Program-made: the position numbers and the translations under genes | The notes under the pieces: model-generated | What the model was told of the DNA's origin: nothing | The model's database searches: none | Seen by the model: only the letters and a program-made list of their open reading frames with translations | Shown: positions 41,657 through 49,834 of the stretch, one piece after another | Layout: each line of letters starts with the position of its first letter | Numbering within the stretch: the stretch's first letter is position 1 | Assembly: GCA_947498815.1 (NCBI GenBank) | Contig: CANMLU010000001.1 | Location: forward strand, 124,001 to 188,000 | Direction of reading: 5' to 3' | From: an uncultured Aquimarina sp. | GTDB lineage: Bacteria; Bacteroidota; Bacteroidia; Flavobacteriales; Flavobacteriaceae | Length of the DNA stretch: 64,000 nt

Positions 41657-41969
41657 AATCGTTGTTTTAATGATCTGTTGTATAAGTAAAACAACTAACT
41701 TTCAGAAACTCCTTTTTTTTATTCATTTTTTTTATAATTGATGTTCGGACTTTTTGATGATCTGTTTTTTTACAAGATTCCCGTAAGAGGGATTACATCA
41801 AACCCCCGTTTATATATAGGACGTTTAACCGGAAAGAATTGAGTTAAATACCCTTTTTTACATAGGTGTTTCACTAGAATAAAAAACATAAAATACTGAT
41901 AATCAATTGTTTAAATACAAATCAAACTGTTGTATTAAAGGTTTGTCTTTTTCGGAACGCAGTTTTGGA

Positions 41970-41977
41970 TACCTTTG
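41970..41977 (+). promoter_or_regulatory. Possible -7 box of the first HEIGH protease gene
   Basis: TACCTTTG matches TAnnTTTG. TTTG at 41942-41945 is 24 bases upstream, longer than the usual 19-21. Would give a leader of about 210 nt. Confidence 0.38.
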
Positions 41978-42193
41978 AAATGTAAATCAATAGGGCAAAT
42001 TATTTCTTTGATTTGATACTCCACTCTAGGGATTAGAATCCCGCAATAATTTATAGCATCATTAAGATAAACCATCTAAAAGGGAAAGAAACAGAAAACA
42101 CCTAGGTAATTGTTTCAAATGAGTATGATCATATAAATTTCTTGTAGGCTTCTACACAAAGTAATTTAACTATTCTTAAAAACCGAAAAGAAG

Positions 42194-43036
42194 ATGAAAA
42201 AGCTCACATTACTAGCGCTTTGCGCTATCATTGCAGGATTTAGTACATCCTGTCAGAAAGATGAAGTTACCAGTGAAACACCACAAGAGGAAGTAGCTTT
42301 AGAACCAACAAAAGAACAACTAACCAAGTTGTCTAATATGGGGGTCAACACCGATGATGTCAAGATTGAAAATATTCCAATGATCGATGGTACTTTTCAG
42401 AAACATTTGGTATCAGGTGATATTACCCTTCCTATAGCAGATTTAAATAAGTTCGCAGAACTAGAATCTATAGAAAATGGGAATAAGCAATATCGCACAA
42501 CAAATATTGTGGCACCACAATATAGAAATATCAAAATTTTGGGCTATACCGGAGGAAGTTTTGCATTAACACCAAAAATGCAAACCGCCTTATCATGGGC
42601 AGTTTTCAATTATAATGTATTGCCAAATACGCTTAATTTTACACTGACCTATGGCACCAATACAGCAGCAGCAGATATCGTTGTTTATAAAGTAAATGGT
42701 TCAGCCGGAGGACAAGCAGGATTTCCTTACAACAATGGTAAACCCTACAAGTGGGTGCGTATCAATTCTGGAACAGATGCATTTTCGACAAACGTAAATG
42801 AACATGTAATCGGTCACGAGATCGGACATTGTATTGGATTTAGACACCAAGATTGGTATAATCGCCAAAGTTGTGGTCAAAATGTAAACGAAGGACAAGC
42901 TGGTGTAGGAGCTATTTGGATTGCAGGGACTCCTTGGTGGGCAACTGCAGACTCGATCATGTTAGCTTGTTTTGGAGCAAATGAAGATGGCGAATTGACC
43001 GCTTCAGATAAAGATGCATTAAATATATTATACTAA
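42194..43036 (+). CDS. HEIGH-type (M57) metalloprotease lipoprotein, copy 1
   Basis: 280 residues with the signal MKKLTLLALCAIIAGFSTSC followed by QKDEVT, close to the lipoprotein export signal described in Capnocytophaga. A pro-like region (about 35-100) precedes the catalytic part. The zinc motif GHEIGHCIGFRHQDW (about 207-221) has all three His of HExxHxxGxxH. The Met-turn is ADSIMLAC near the C-terminus, and ANEDGELTASDKDALNILY ends the protein. An insert after the zinc motif contains two Cys (RQSCGQNVN and LACFG), which may form a disulfide. The paralogue at 43165 lacks this insert. Confidence 0.88.
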   Translation: MKKLTLLALCAIIAGFSTSCQKDEVTSETPQEEVALEPTKEQLTKLSNMGVNTDDVKIENIPMIDGTFQKHLVSGDITLPIADLNKFAELESIENGNKQYRTTNIVAPQYRNIKILGYTGGSFALTPKMQTALSWAVFNYNVLPNTLNFTLTYGTNTAAADIVVYKVNGSAGGQAGFPYNNGKPYKWVRINSGTDAFSTNVNEHVIGHEIGHCIGFRHQDWYNRQSCGQNVNEGQAGVGAIWIAGTPWWATADSIMLACFGANEDGELTASDKDALNILY

Positions 43037-43066
43037 TCATAAAAAATGCTTTGAGAAGAAAAGTAA

Positions 43067-43092
43067 ATCCCTGGAGGTTTCTCCAGGGGTTT
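43067..43092 (+). terminator. Terminator between the two HEIGH protease genes
   Basis: CCCTGGAG and CTCCAGGG form an 8-bp stem with a GTTT loop, followed by a T-containing tail. It implies separate or attenuated expression of the second copy. Confidence 0.75.
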
Positions 43093-43164
43093 ATTCTAAA
43101 AACATAAATGATTATCGTTTTTCAACTTCCATAATCAAATTATTACTCCTTAAACTTAAATGAA

Positions 43165-43944
43165 ATGAAAAAGCTTAAACTAATGATACTTTGTATTGTT
43201 GTTGCCATGTATAGTTCTTCTTGCGACAAAGAAGAAATTAATGCTGAAACATCACTACAGAAAACTATTGAACCCACCCAAGAGCAATTGGATAAATTAA
43301 CTAGCATGCAAGTAAGCACAGATAATGTTACTATTGAGGATATACCAATACTTGGTGGATCCAAAGATACCTATTTGGTTGCTGATGATATTTTGATTCG
43401 CGTTTCTGATTTAGCAAAATATCCTGAACCAGAAGGAATTGATCAAAAACAATACAGATTTTCATTTATAGTCGCTCCACCATATAGAAACATAAGAATT
43501 TTGGGGTACACTGGTGGCGGTTTTGCATTAACTGCCAAAATGCGAACAGCTTTGTCTTGGGCAGTTGCCAATTATAATGCATTGCCAAATACGCTTAATT
43601 TTAACCTTGCCTTTGGAACGAATACTGCAGCAGCCGATATAATTGTATACAAAGTAAACGGATCCGCTGGAGGATCTGCTTCGATTCCTAATCCTTCTGG
43701 CCAACCTGGTAGATATATAAGAATTAATTCGGGTACAGATGCTTTTTCTACTAATGTAAATGAGCATGTAATTGGACATGAGATAGGCCACTCAATCGGG
43801 ATGGCGCATCCGGGAACAGGTATATGGATACCGGGGACACCTTTTCCACCATCCGAGCCGTCAATTATGCAGCCTTCTTTTTCAGCCAGTGTGGATGGTG
43901 AATTAACACCATCAGATAAATTAGCATTAAATATATTGTATTAA
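43165..43944 (+). CDS. HEIGH-type (M57) metalloprotease lipoprotein, copy 2
   Basis: 259 residues, about 60 per cent identical by eye to the preceding gene. The signal MKKLKLMILCIVVAMYSSSC is followed by DKEEIN. The catalytic motif GHEIGHSIGMAHPG is intact, and the Met-turn is EPSIMQPSF. It ends VDGELTPSDKLALNILY, as in copy 1. The shorter form without the two-Cys insert is probably closer to the family norm. The tandem pair arose by duplication and diverged, perhaps for different targets. Both lie next to the RiPP locus, but I see no direct link. Confidence 0.88.
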   Translation: MKKLKLMILCIVVAMYSSSCDKEEINAETSLQKTIEPTQEQLDKLTSMQVSTDNVTIEDIPILGGSKDTYLVADDILIRVSDLAKYPEPEGIDQKQYRFSFIVAPPYRNIRILGYTGGGFALTAKMRTALSWAVANYNALPNTLNFNLAFGTNTAAADIIVYKVNGSAGGSASIPNPSGQPGRYIRINSGTDAFSTNVNEHVIGHEIGHSIGMAHPGTGIWIPGTPFPPSEPSIMQPSFSASVDGELTPSDKLALNILY

Positions 43945-43968
43945 GAAAGTATATGTATATATGAAGAA

Positions 43969-43996
43969 AAAAGTCGACACAATGATGTCGACTTTT
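43969..43996. terminator. Bidirectional terminator between HEIGH copy 2 and tRNA-Ala
   Basis: AAAAGTCGACA and TGTCGACTTTT form an 11-bp perfect stem with a 6-base loop. Serves the protease gene on plus and the tRNA on minus. Confidence 0.88.
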
Positions 43997-44003
43997 CTTT
44001 TTG

Positions 44004-44077
44004 TGGAGAAGATGGGACTCGAACCCACGACCTCTTGACTGCCAGTCAAGCACTCTAGCCAGCTGAGCTACATCCCC
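44004..44077 (-). tRNA. tRNA-Ala (anticodon GGC)
   Basis: On the minus strand the cloverleaf is complete: acceptor GGGGATG/CTTCTCC with the alanine identity pair G3-U70, D-arm GCTC...GAGT, anticodon arm CTTGA-CTGGCAG-TCAAG with anticodon GGC, variable loop AGGTC and T-arm GTGGG-TTCGAGT-CCCAT, then discriminator A. CCA is not encoded. There is one mismatch in the acceptor (T6-T67). It reads GCC codons, and GCU by wobble. Confidence 0.93.
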
Positions 44078-44150
44078 ATTTTTTCTCATTGGGATGTTGC
44101 GAAGCGCCTGTCCCGATGAGCGTAACGTTTTCGGGAAGCTACATCCCCAT
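44066..44150. repeat. Direct repeat of the tRNA-Ala 5' end flanking a 57-bp insert
   Basis: AGCTACATCCCCAT occurs at 44066-44079 (tRNA 5' end) and again at 44137-44150. The 57 bp between contain the hairpin TCCCGA...TCGGGA. It looks like a small insertion that duplicated part of the tRNA gene. Confidence 0.65.
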
Positions 44151-44154
44151 ATGT

Positions 44155-44955
44155 CTAATCGGATCCTCGTAAAACTAATAAAGGAATCCTACTTTCAAAA
44201 TCTTTCTTGAGCACTGTATTTTCTTCCCATAGCTTGGCAAAAAAACCACGTTTACGCCTGAAAACACATAACATATCAGGGTTGTTCTCATTAAGATGCT
44301 CCAAAACTCCTTGAAATAAAGTTGCATTTTCAGAAGATTTGTATGAGCTTGTAATCTCACCCAAATCTTTTTGAAACTCTGAATCTTCAGGTAAAAAATC
44401 GACTGTTTTTACCTGAAGCAACTTCATTTCGGCATTAAATGTAGATAAAATTTCCTTTATAGGCACTAAAGCACTTTTCTTTTTTACGTTTCCGGACTTA
44501 ACCGCCATTAGAACTTTTTTTATAGGTGTAAATGTATAATTTTCAGGAATTATTAATATGGGTATTTCTGTCTTCTTTACCAGACTACCAGAGGTGTCTC
44601 CCAGAAAGTAAGGGTCATTGATCGTATTGTTTTCTGGCCCTAGAACGATTAAATCGATAGCGTTTTCCAAATTAAACTTAGGGATAGCTTCAAGTAACTC
44701 ACCTTCCAGCGGTAATGCTATTACATCCACTCCTTTATGATCCAATTTAGACAGCATTTCTTCAATCAAAGATGAAGTAATTTCTTTAAGTGTTTTGTTT
44801 ACAGATGGAAGACTCCCCGATCTGGGTAATTCTTTAAAAACCTCAACAGCATATACTGTACCACTAAGCTCTTTTGCCAGATCAATAGCATATTGAAGAC
44901 GCGATACCGTAATTGATTTTTCAGATAAGCCAAGGGGAACAAGTATGTTCTTCAT
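44155..44955 (-). CDS. Universal stress protein, two-domain
   Basis: 266 residues, cytoplasmic. Two UspA-like halves: the first starts MKNILVPLGLSEKSITVSRL and contains DLIVLGPENNT and GSLVKKTEIPILIIPE; the second starts KKVLMAVKSGN and ends RIPLLVLRGSD. The nucleotide-binding Gly-rich motif is not well conserved in the second half. Typical of tandem Usp proteins of Bacteroidota. It is transcribed away from the GNAT gene, with no partner gene. Confidence 0.82.
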   Translation of the reverse strand: MKNILVPLGLSEKSITVSRLQYAIDLAKELSGTVYAVEVFKELPRSGSLPSVNKTLKEITSSLIEEMLSKLDHKGVDVIALPLEGELLEAIPKFNLENAIDLIVLGPENNTINDPYFLGDTSGSLVKKTEIPILIIPENYTFTPIKKVLMAVKSGNVKKKSALVPIKEILSTFNAEMKLLQVKTVDFLPEDSEFQKDLGEITSSYKSSENATLFQGVLEHLNENNPDMLCVFRRKRGFFAKLWEENTVLKKDFESRIPLLVLRGSD

Positions 44956-45110
44956 TCCGTAAATATGATTTGTGATTAAGGAAACAAAATTACAATTTTA
45001 TATGCATTGTAAACCGATCTTTGATAGAAGATGTAAATCCGTTTTCTTAAAGTTTAATTAAATATCTGTCATAATCCCACTTAGTGCTATTTTCCGTGGT
45101 ATAAAGTTAG

Positions 45111-45118
45111 TATTTTTG
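45111..45118 (+). promoter_or_regulatory. Probable -7 box of the GNAT-MATE operon
   Basis: TATTTTTG matches TAnnTTTG, 15 bases before the ATG at 45134. It includes the TTG at 45116, which therefore is unlikely to be the start codon. Confidence 0.5.
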
Positions 45119-45133
45119 GCGTTTTCCAAGAGT

Positions 45134-45631
45134 ATGATTCGAAAAGCAATACCATCTGATATCGATGCTGTTCTTAATTTAACAAAGTCTTGCGCCAGAG
45201 CAATGATTTCAAAAGGTATATATCAATGGAATGAGCATTATCCTACCAAAGAACGTTTTCGAACCGATATCGAACTTCAAGAGTTATATGTGTTAGACGA
45301 AGAGACTGTTATAGGGGTTATCGTATTAACCGAGATCGAAGATGAAGAATATATTCCCATACAATGGTTGACTCAAAATGGAAATAACTTATACGTTCAT
45401 CGGCTTGCGGTTCATCCTACTTTTTGGGGGCAAGGATATGCACAAAAGCTCATGGATTTTGCAGAGGACTATGCCCGAAAACATCAATACGAATCGATAC
45501 GATTAGATACATTCAGTCAAAATCCACGCAACCAGAAATTTTATGAAACCAGAGGGTATCAAAAGTTAGGAAATATATTTTTTCCAAAACAGAGCGAATA
45601 TCCTTTCTATTGTTATGAACTTTTGCTATGA
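45134..45631 (+). CDS. GNAT-family N-acetyltransferase
   Basis: 165 residues from the ATG at 45134. Transfers an acetyl group from acetyl-CoA to an amine; substrate unknown. The acetyl-CoA loop VHPTFWGQGYAQKLMDFAED carries the Q/R-x-x-G-x-G/A pattern (WGQGYAQ), and the later segment RLDTFSQNPRNQKFYETRGY is the usual fourth motif. The gene overlaps the MATE exporter by four bases (ATGA), so they are translated together. A detoxification pair is possible but not shown. Confidence 0.85.
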   Translation: MIRKAIPSDIDAVLNLTKSCARAMISKGIYQWNEHYPTKERFRTDIELQELYVLDEETVIGVIVLTEIEDEEYIPIQWLTQNGNNLYVHRLAVHPTFWGQGYAQKLMDFAEDYARKHQYESIRLDTFSQNPRNQKFYETRGYQKLGNIFFPKQSEYPFYCYELLL

Positions 45632-46956
45632 GTACTGTAATTAGCTTTAAACAGATAAATAAATTAGCCGTTCCTGCAATTATTTCGGGTGTAGCAGAGC
45701 CTATTCTGTCGGCTACCGACACCGCTATAGTAGGAAACATTCCCGTTAACGGAACAGAATCTCTTGCTGCGGTTGGTATTGTGGGTACATTTTTATCGAT
45801 GTTGATTTGGATTTTGGCACAAACACGAAGTGCCATTTCGGCGATTATTTCTCAATATCTGGGAGCAGGAAAATTAGAAGAGGTAAAAGCACTACCGGCA
45901 CAAGCCATCGTTTTCAACCTTGGACTAAGTTTAATAATATTAGTATCTACCGTACCTTTTATTGAAACCATATTTAAAGTATTAAATGCCAAAGGTACCG
46001 TGCTCGAATATTGTATTTCATATTATCAAATTCGAGTATGGGGGTTTCCATTATCATTGTTTGTATTTGCTGTTTTTGGAATTTTTCGGGGACTACAAAA
46101 CACCTTTTGGCCAATGATCGTTGCTCTTATCGGAGTAGTGGTTAATATTGGGCTTGATTTTGCACTGGTATATGGTATCAAAGGAATTGTTGATCCAATG
46201 AACCTTGAGGGTGCAGCATGGGCTAGTTTGATTTCACAGATTGTCATGGCTATTCTTGCATTTATATTCTTACTGCAAAAGACCAATGTTTCTCTTAGGT
46301 TAAAAAGACCATGGCACCCCGAAATGAACCGCTTTTTGATTATGAGCGGCAATCTTTTTATTCGTTCGATTGCTTTAAATATTACAATAGTAATGGCTGT
46401 ACGGGAGGCAACAGCAATAGGAACAGATTATGTAGCAGCGCATACGATTGCAATGCAATTGTGGTTGTTTTCGGCATTCTTTATTGATGGTTATGGTAGC
46501 GCTGGAAATATTTTGGGAGGAAAATTATTGGGTGCCAAAGACTATGCTAATTTGGTGCGATTGGCCAAAAAAGTAACCTTGTACGGAATCATAGTCGCAA
46601 TTATATTGGGTGGAACCGCACTAATAAAACCAGAAATTCTTGGAAGCGTATTTACCAAGGATCAAAATGTATTGATCATTTTTGCTGGTTTCTTTTATTT
46701 GGTAGTTATTACACTTCCTGTTAATGCAGTTGCTTTTGTGGGAGATGGTCTTTTCAAAGGCCTTGGAGAAACCGGTTATTTAAGAAATGTGCTCCTTACA
46801 TCCACTTTTCTAGGGTTTCTGCCTATGCTTTTTATATCCCGTTATTTTAATTGGGGATTGCATGGCATATGGATTGCTATAACCGTTTGGATGCTGTTTC
46901 GAAGTAGTGCTTTGATATTGAAGTTTCAAAAGAAATATGTGCCGTTATCCTCTTGA
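45628..46956 (+). CDS. MATE-family efflux transporter
   Basis: 442 residues with about twelve membrane helices. The N-terminus IKQINKLAVPAIISGVAEPI and the segment GTESLAAVGIVGTFLSMLIW are typical of MATE exporters of the DinF-like branch, which expel cationic compounds using a Na+ or H+ gradient. It starts inside the end of the GNAT gene. The 3' end overlaps by 12 bases a small minus-strand gene (46945-47049). Substrates cannot be told from sequence. Confidence 0.92.
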   Translation: MSTVISFKQINKLAVPAIISGVAEPILSATDTAIVGNIPVNGTESLAAVGIVGTFLSMLIWILAQTRSAISAIISQYLGAGKLEEVKALPAQAIVFNLGLSLIILVSTVPFIETIFKVLNAKGTVLEYCISYYQIRVWGFPLSLFVFAVFGIFRGLQNTFWPMIVALIGVVVNIGLDFALVYGIKGIVDPMNLEGAAWASLISQIVMAILAFIFLLQKTNVSLRLKRPWHPEMNRFLIMSGNLFIRSIALNITIVMAVREATAIGTDYVAAHTIAMQLWLFSAFFIDGYGSAGNILGGKLLGAKDYANLVRLAKKVTLYGIIVAIILGGTALIKPEILGSVFTKDQNVLIIFAGFFYLVVITLPVNAVAFVGDGLFKGLGETGYLRNVLLTSTFLGFLPMLFISRYFNWGLHGIWIAITVWMLFRSSALILKFQKKYVPLSS

Positions 46957-47049
46957 TGTAATAATTTTTATTAATACAACAAGTGTCAATATATACATTG
47001 ATCCCATCAAAATCTCTAGTCGATATTTTTCAAAATATTTTCTTACCAT
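46945..47049 (-). CDS. 34-residue membrane peptide, paralogue 1
   Basis: Reads MVRKYFEKYRLEILMGSMYI and then LTLVVLIKIITSRG. It has a basic N-terminus and one membrane helix. The pattern FEK-x-RL-x-I is shared with the peptide at 47143. On the minus strand a TAAATTTG promoter box ends only four bases before the ATG, so the message may be leaderless. Its 3' end overlaps the MATE gene in the opposite direction. Two adjacent relatives with the same promoter layout make it more likely to be real. Function unknown. Confidence 0.5.
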   Translation of the reverse strand: MVRKYFEKYRLEILMGSMYILTLVVLIKIITSRG

Positions 47050-47053
47050 AGTT

Positions 47054-47061
47054 CAAATTTA
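47054..47061 (-). promoter_or_regulatory. -7 box of membrane peptide 1
   Basis: TAAATTTG on the minus strand, followed by four bases and the ATG, suggesting a leaderless message. Confidence 0.4.
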
Positions 47062-47142
47062 GGTATAATACATTGGTGTTCAAATACGTATCCATACGTA
47101 TTTAAGTAGGCTTTTTAAGGAAAGAGGTGAAAATATACTAGC

Positions 47143-47241
47143 TTATTTAGTGAGAAATATTAGTAACATAGATAGTCCATAAACTAACATTAAGATAACC
47201 CCTATTCTTAATCTGTGTTTTTCAAAAAATTGCTCTAACAT
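47143..47241 (-). CDS. 32-residue membrane peptide, paralogue 2
   Basis: Reads MLEQFFEKHRLRIGVILMLV and then YGLSMLLIFLTK, one membrane helix after a charged start. It shares FEK-x-RL-x-I with the peptide at 46945. A TATCTTTA box ends four bases before the ATG, the same spacing as in paralogue 1. Together they look like a duplicated small gene. Possible roles include small toxins, regulators of membrane enzymes or sORF stress peptides; none is supported by more than shape. Confidence 0.48.
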   Translation of the reverse strand: MLEQFFEKHRLRIGVILMLVYGLSMLLIFLTK

Positions 47242-47245
47242 GTTT

Positions 47246-47253
47246 TAAAGATA
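47246..47253 (-). promoter_or_regulatory. -7 box of membrane peptide 2
   Basis: TATCTTTA on the minus strand is one mismatch from TAnnTTTG. The ATG follows after four bases. Confidence 0.35.
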
Positions 47254-47397
47254 AGTTTTGTAAATAATTCAAATGGCATTATCAAATATGTAGTTATTAA
47301 TAGTTTTTAACAATAAATAAACAAAATTATCTACAGGACTAGTGTTTTATTGAATATTACTTACTTTTATGTTAAAATAACATAATCTATAATTATA

Positions 47398-48156
47398 TTG
47401 GAAACAAGAGGAAGTCTATACGTGCATACCGAAAATAATATTGCTACCATTGAATTTGGGCACCCTGCCAGCAACTCTTTTCCATCAGAATTATTAGAAA
47501 GATTAACCAAAGCCTTTGATCAATTGTCGAGTGATGCTGCTGCCCGAGTTATTATTTTAAAGTCTGAAGGTGATCGCGCGTTTTGTGCCGGAGCTTCTTT
47601 TGATGAACTAGTCGCAATTACAAATCTTGAAGAAGGTAAAAAGTTCTTTTCTGGATTTGCTAATGTAATCAATGCGATGCGTAGGTGTAAGAAACCAATT
47701 ATTGGTAGAATACAAGGAAAAACTGTTGGCGGAGGAGTAGGATTGGCATCTGCATGTGATTATTGTATGGCTACTGAAAGTGCTTCGATTAAATTGAGTG
47801 AATTGACCATTGGGATAGGTCCTTTTGTAATTGAACCAGCAGTATCCCGAAAGATCGGTTTGGCTGCTTTTGAAGCCCTTGCCTGGGATGCATCACAATG
47901 GAAAAACGCCTATTGGGCAAAAGAAAATGGACTGTTTTCAAGAGTTTTTGTAACCCTTGAAGAATTGGATAAAGAAACACAATTGTTTGCCGAAAAACTA
48001 GCCAGTTATAATCCGAAGGCGTTACAAGAAATGAAAAAAGCAACATGGCAAGGAACCGATCATTGGGATGAGTTATTAATAGAAAGAGCCACCATATCGG
48101 GAACGTTAGTGCTTTCAGAGTTTACTAAAAAAGCGCTGGTTAAATTCAAGAAATAA
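47398..48156 (+). CDS. Enoyl-CoA hydratase/isomerase family protein
   Basis: 252 residues of the crotonase fold, hydrating or rearranging acyl-CoA esters. RAFCAGASFDEL (about 61-72) and KTVGGGVGLASACDYCMATE (about 108-127) form the oxyanion hole and CoA site. The expected second Glu region is SELTIGIGPFVIEPAV, which resembles the methylglutaconyl-CoA hydratase and PaaF/PaaG groups rather than FadB. The start is TTG; no other start lies before the first conserved strand. Substrate is not clear. It has no operon partner; a LytTR gene starts 116 bp downstream. Confidence 0.86.
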   Translation: METRGSLYVHTENNIATIEFGHPASNSFPSELLERLTKAFDQLSSDAAARVIILKSEGDRAFCAGASFDELVAITNLEEGKKFFSGFANVINAMRRCKKPIIGRIQGKTVGGGVGLASACDYCMATESASIKLSELTIGIGPFVIEPAVSRKIGLAAFEALAWDASQWKNAYWAKENGLFSRVFVTLEELDKETQLFAEKLASYNPKALQEMKKATWQGTDHWDELLIERATISGTLVLSEFTKKALVKFKK

Positions 48157-48272
48157 ATTTGCTTACGCCTTAGAAACATGCTATCTTTTTCATTGAAATT
48201 GTAAGAGCATCTGTAAACACCAGCTGCAGTTATACTATTTGTAGAAAAACATATTTTAGTCTCTAATAAGTC

Positions 48273-49097
48273 ATGCAATTGTTTAGAAAAGATTCACGGT
48301 ATTATCCGGATATTCCATTATTTCTAATCCTGATTCCTTTTATCAGCGCTTTCAATTATTATTTGACTTATAATAATATAAAATTCAACGGTTTTTTAGC
48401 ACTTACCTTTACTTTAGATACCTTAACAGGATACATGGGCTGGTTAGGGGCTCGCAAAGCTATTCTGTATCTCGATAAAAGGTTGCCTTATAACAAAGGG
48501 ATTCCAAAACGTATCATCATTCAGTTTCTCTTAACTACCCTAATTGGACTTTTTATTATAAGTGCCTTTACAGAACTAATAAGTCTTGTTGCCAGAGGAA
48601 AAATGGCTCCTTTAAGTTTTTATACATACGATCTTTTTATTATTAGTATTTGGTTCTTTGTGATTAATGCCATCTATATTATGCTCTATTATTACAAAAA
48701 ATGGCAACGAACTGAAGCCGAGATCGCACAAGAAAAACAATCTAAAATCGAAGGTTTTGTAATACGCGTAGGTAAAAAAGATTTGAAATTCTCTTACAAT
48801 GAATTGATTGGTTTTTATGTGGATTCTGATTATGTAGTAGCATGCCATACAGAGGGTAATATATACTACCTGGATACTTCTTTAGATAAAATAGAAGAAA
48901 AACTCCCTACAAGTTTTTATTTTCGACTTAATCGTAAATATCTTCTTCATCGTGACTTAATAAGTGGATTTAAACGAATTGAAAATGGAAAACTTTTGGT
49001 GTTTTTAAATGTATCTCATTCATCGCTTCCAAACGAAATTCCTGTAAGTCGAGCAAAAGCTCCTGCATTTAAAAGCTGGTTTTGGCCAAATCAATAA
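48273..49097 (+). CDS. Membrane LytTR-type transcription regulator
   Basis: 274 residues. About four membrane helices (about 15-150; FLILIPFISAFNYYL, FLLTTLIGLFIISAF, LFIISIWFFVINAIY) are followed by a short coiled stretch (KWQRTEAEIAQEKQSK) and a LytTR DNA-binding domain (about 165-270). In the latter, ELIGFYVDSDYVVACHTEGN, KLPTSFYFRLNRKYLLHRDL and EIPVSRAKAP are diagnostic. It lacks a receiver domain, so sensing is probably through the membrane part. The downstream porin-like and hydrolase genes are possible targets, by position only. Confidence 0.88.
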   Translation: MQLFRKDSRYYPDIPLFLILIPFISAFNYYLTYNNIKFNGFLALTFTLDTLTGYMGWLGARKAILYLDKRLPYNKGIPKRIIIQFLLTTLIGLFIISAFTELISLVARGKMAPLSFYTYDLFIISIWFFVINAIYIMLYYYKKWQRTEAEIAQEKQSKIEGFVIRVGKKDLKFSYNELIGFYVDSDYVVACHTEGNIYYLDTSLDKIEEKLPTSFYFRLNRKYLLHRDLISGFKRIENGKLLVFLNVSHSSLPNEIPVSRAKAPAFKSWFWPNQ

Positions 49098-49202
49098 CGC
49101 TTAAGACCTAAAACTGATACCATTCAGCGGAAAAGTAAATTAAACATATGCTTTAAAAAAACTCCATATCATAATTTTATCCAAGGTTAAAAAATCTTTA
49201 GT

Positions 49203-49802
49203 ATGAAATTTAAATATGTTATTATCGGGTTGCTTTGTTTTGCACTTTACACGGGATATTCTCAAGATGATTCTGTACATAATTATCGTAATTTCCCTTT
49301 GATTATTACACTTCAGTTTCACTCTTTTTCTATGCCATTTAAGAATATAAAATCCAATTTTTCTAATATTGGAATTGGTATAGGAACCGAAGTTAGTTAC
49401 AATAAGAAATCAAATGGAGTGCAGCAATTTCACCTTATCTGGTATAGAAATAAAAACATGGGCAATGGTCTGTTGGCTTATTCACAGGCAACCTGGCGGC
49501 CTTCAATTGGATCAAATATTTATACGGAACTCAAACTTGGGGCAGGATACCTTTTGTCAAAAAGACCTTCAGAATCATTTAAACAAAAGAACGGAGAATG
49601 GATATCGGTGGGTAAAAAAGGCAAAGGAATGTTCACTATCCCTGTAGGACTTTCAGTGGGATATGAAAATGAACAAGAAAAGACATATGTTTCTCCTTTT
49701 GTGAGCTATCAATTTCTTGTAGTAACTAATTATAATAAAAGTATCCCAATTGTTCCTCAAACCTTAATACAATTTGGTAATAGAATTCATTTTGAAGACT
49801 AA
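49203..49802 (+). CDS. Predicted outer-membrane beta-barrel protein
   Basis: 199 residues with the signal peptide MKFKYVIIGLLCFALYTGYS ending in Q. The rest is a series of alternating strands (TYVSPFVSYQFLVVTNY, SIGSNIYTELKLGAGYLLS), consistent with an eight-strand-like barrel, though the last residue is Asp rather than aromatic. I do not recognise a family. It lies between the LytTR regulator and a secreted serine hydrolase, 32 bp before the latter, and probably shares its transcript. Confidence 0.65.
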   Translation: MKFKYVIIGLLCFALYTGYSQDDSVHNYRNFPLIITLQFHSFSMPFKNIKSNFSNIGIGIGTEVSYNKKSNGVQQFHLIWYRNKNMGNGLLAYSQATWRPSIGSNIYTELKLGAGYLLSKRPSESFKQKNGEWISVGKKGKGMFTIPVGLSVGYENEQEKTYVSPFVSYQFLVVTNYNKSIPIVPQTLIQFGNRIHFED

Positions 49803-49834
49803 TACAATTTTTAATTTTTTCAAAAACACACATT

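Larger units (their letters stand above)
41411..42193. other. Gap with one tiny minus-strand frame and a long leader
   Basis: Contains a 40-codon minus-strand membrane peptide frame (41534-41656) and a TACCTTTG box at 41970-41977. The remaining 200 bp before the protease gene look like an untranslated leader. No other reading frame or repeat is evident. Confidence 0.5.
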
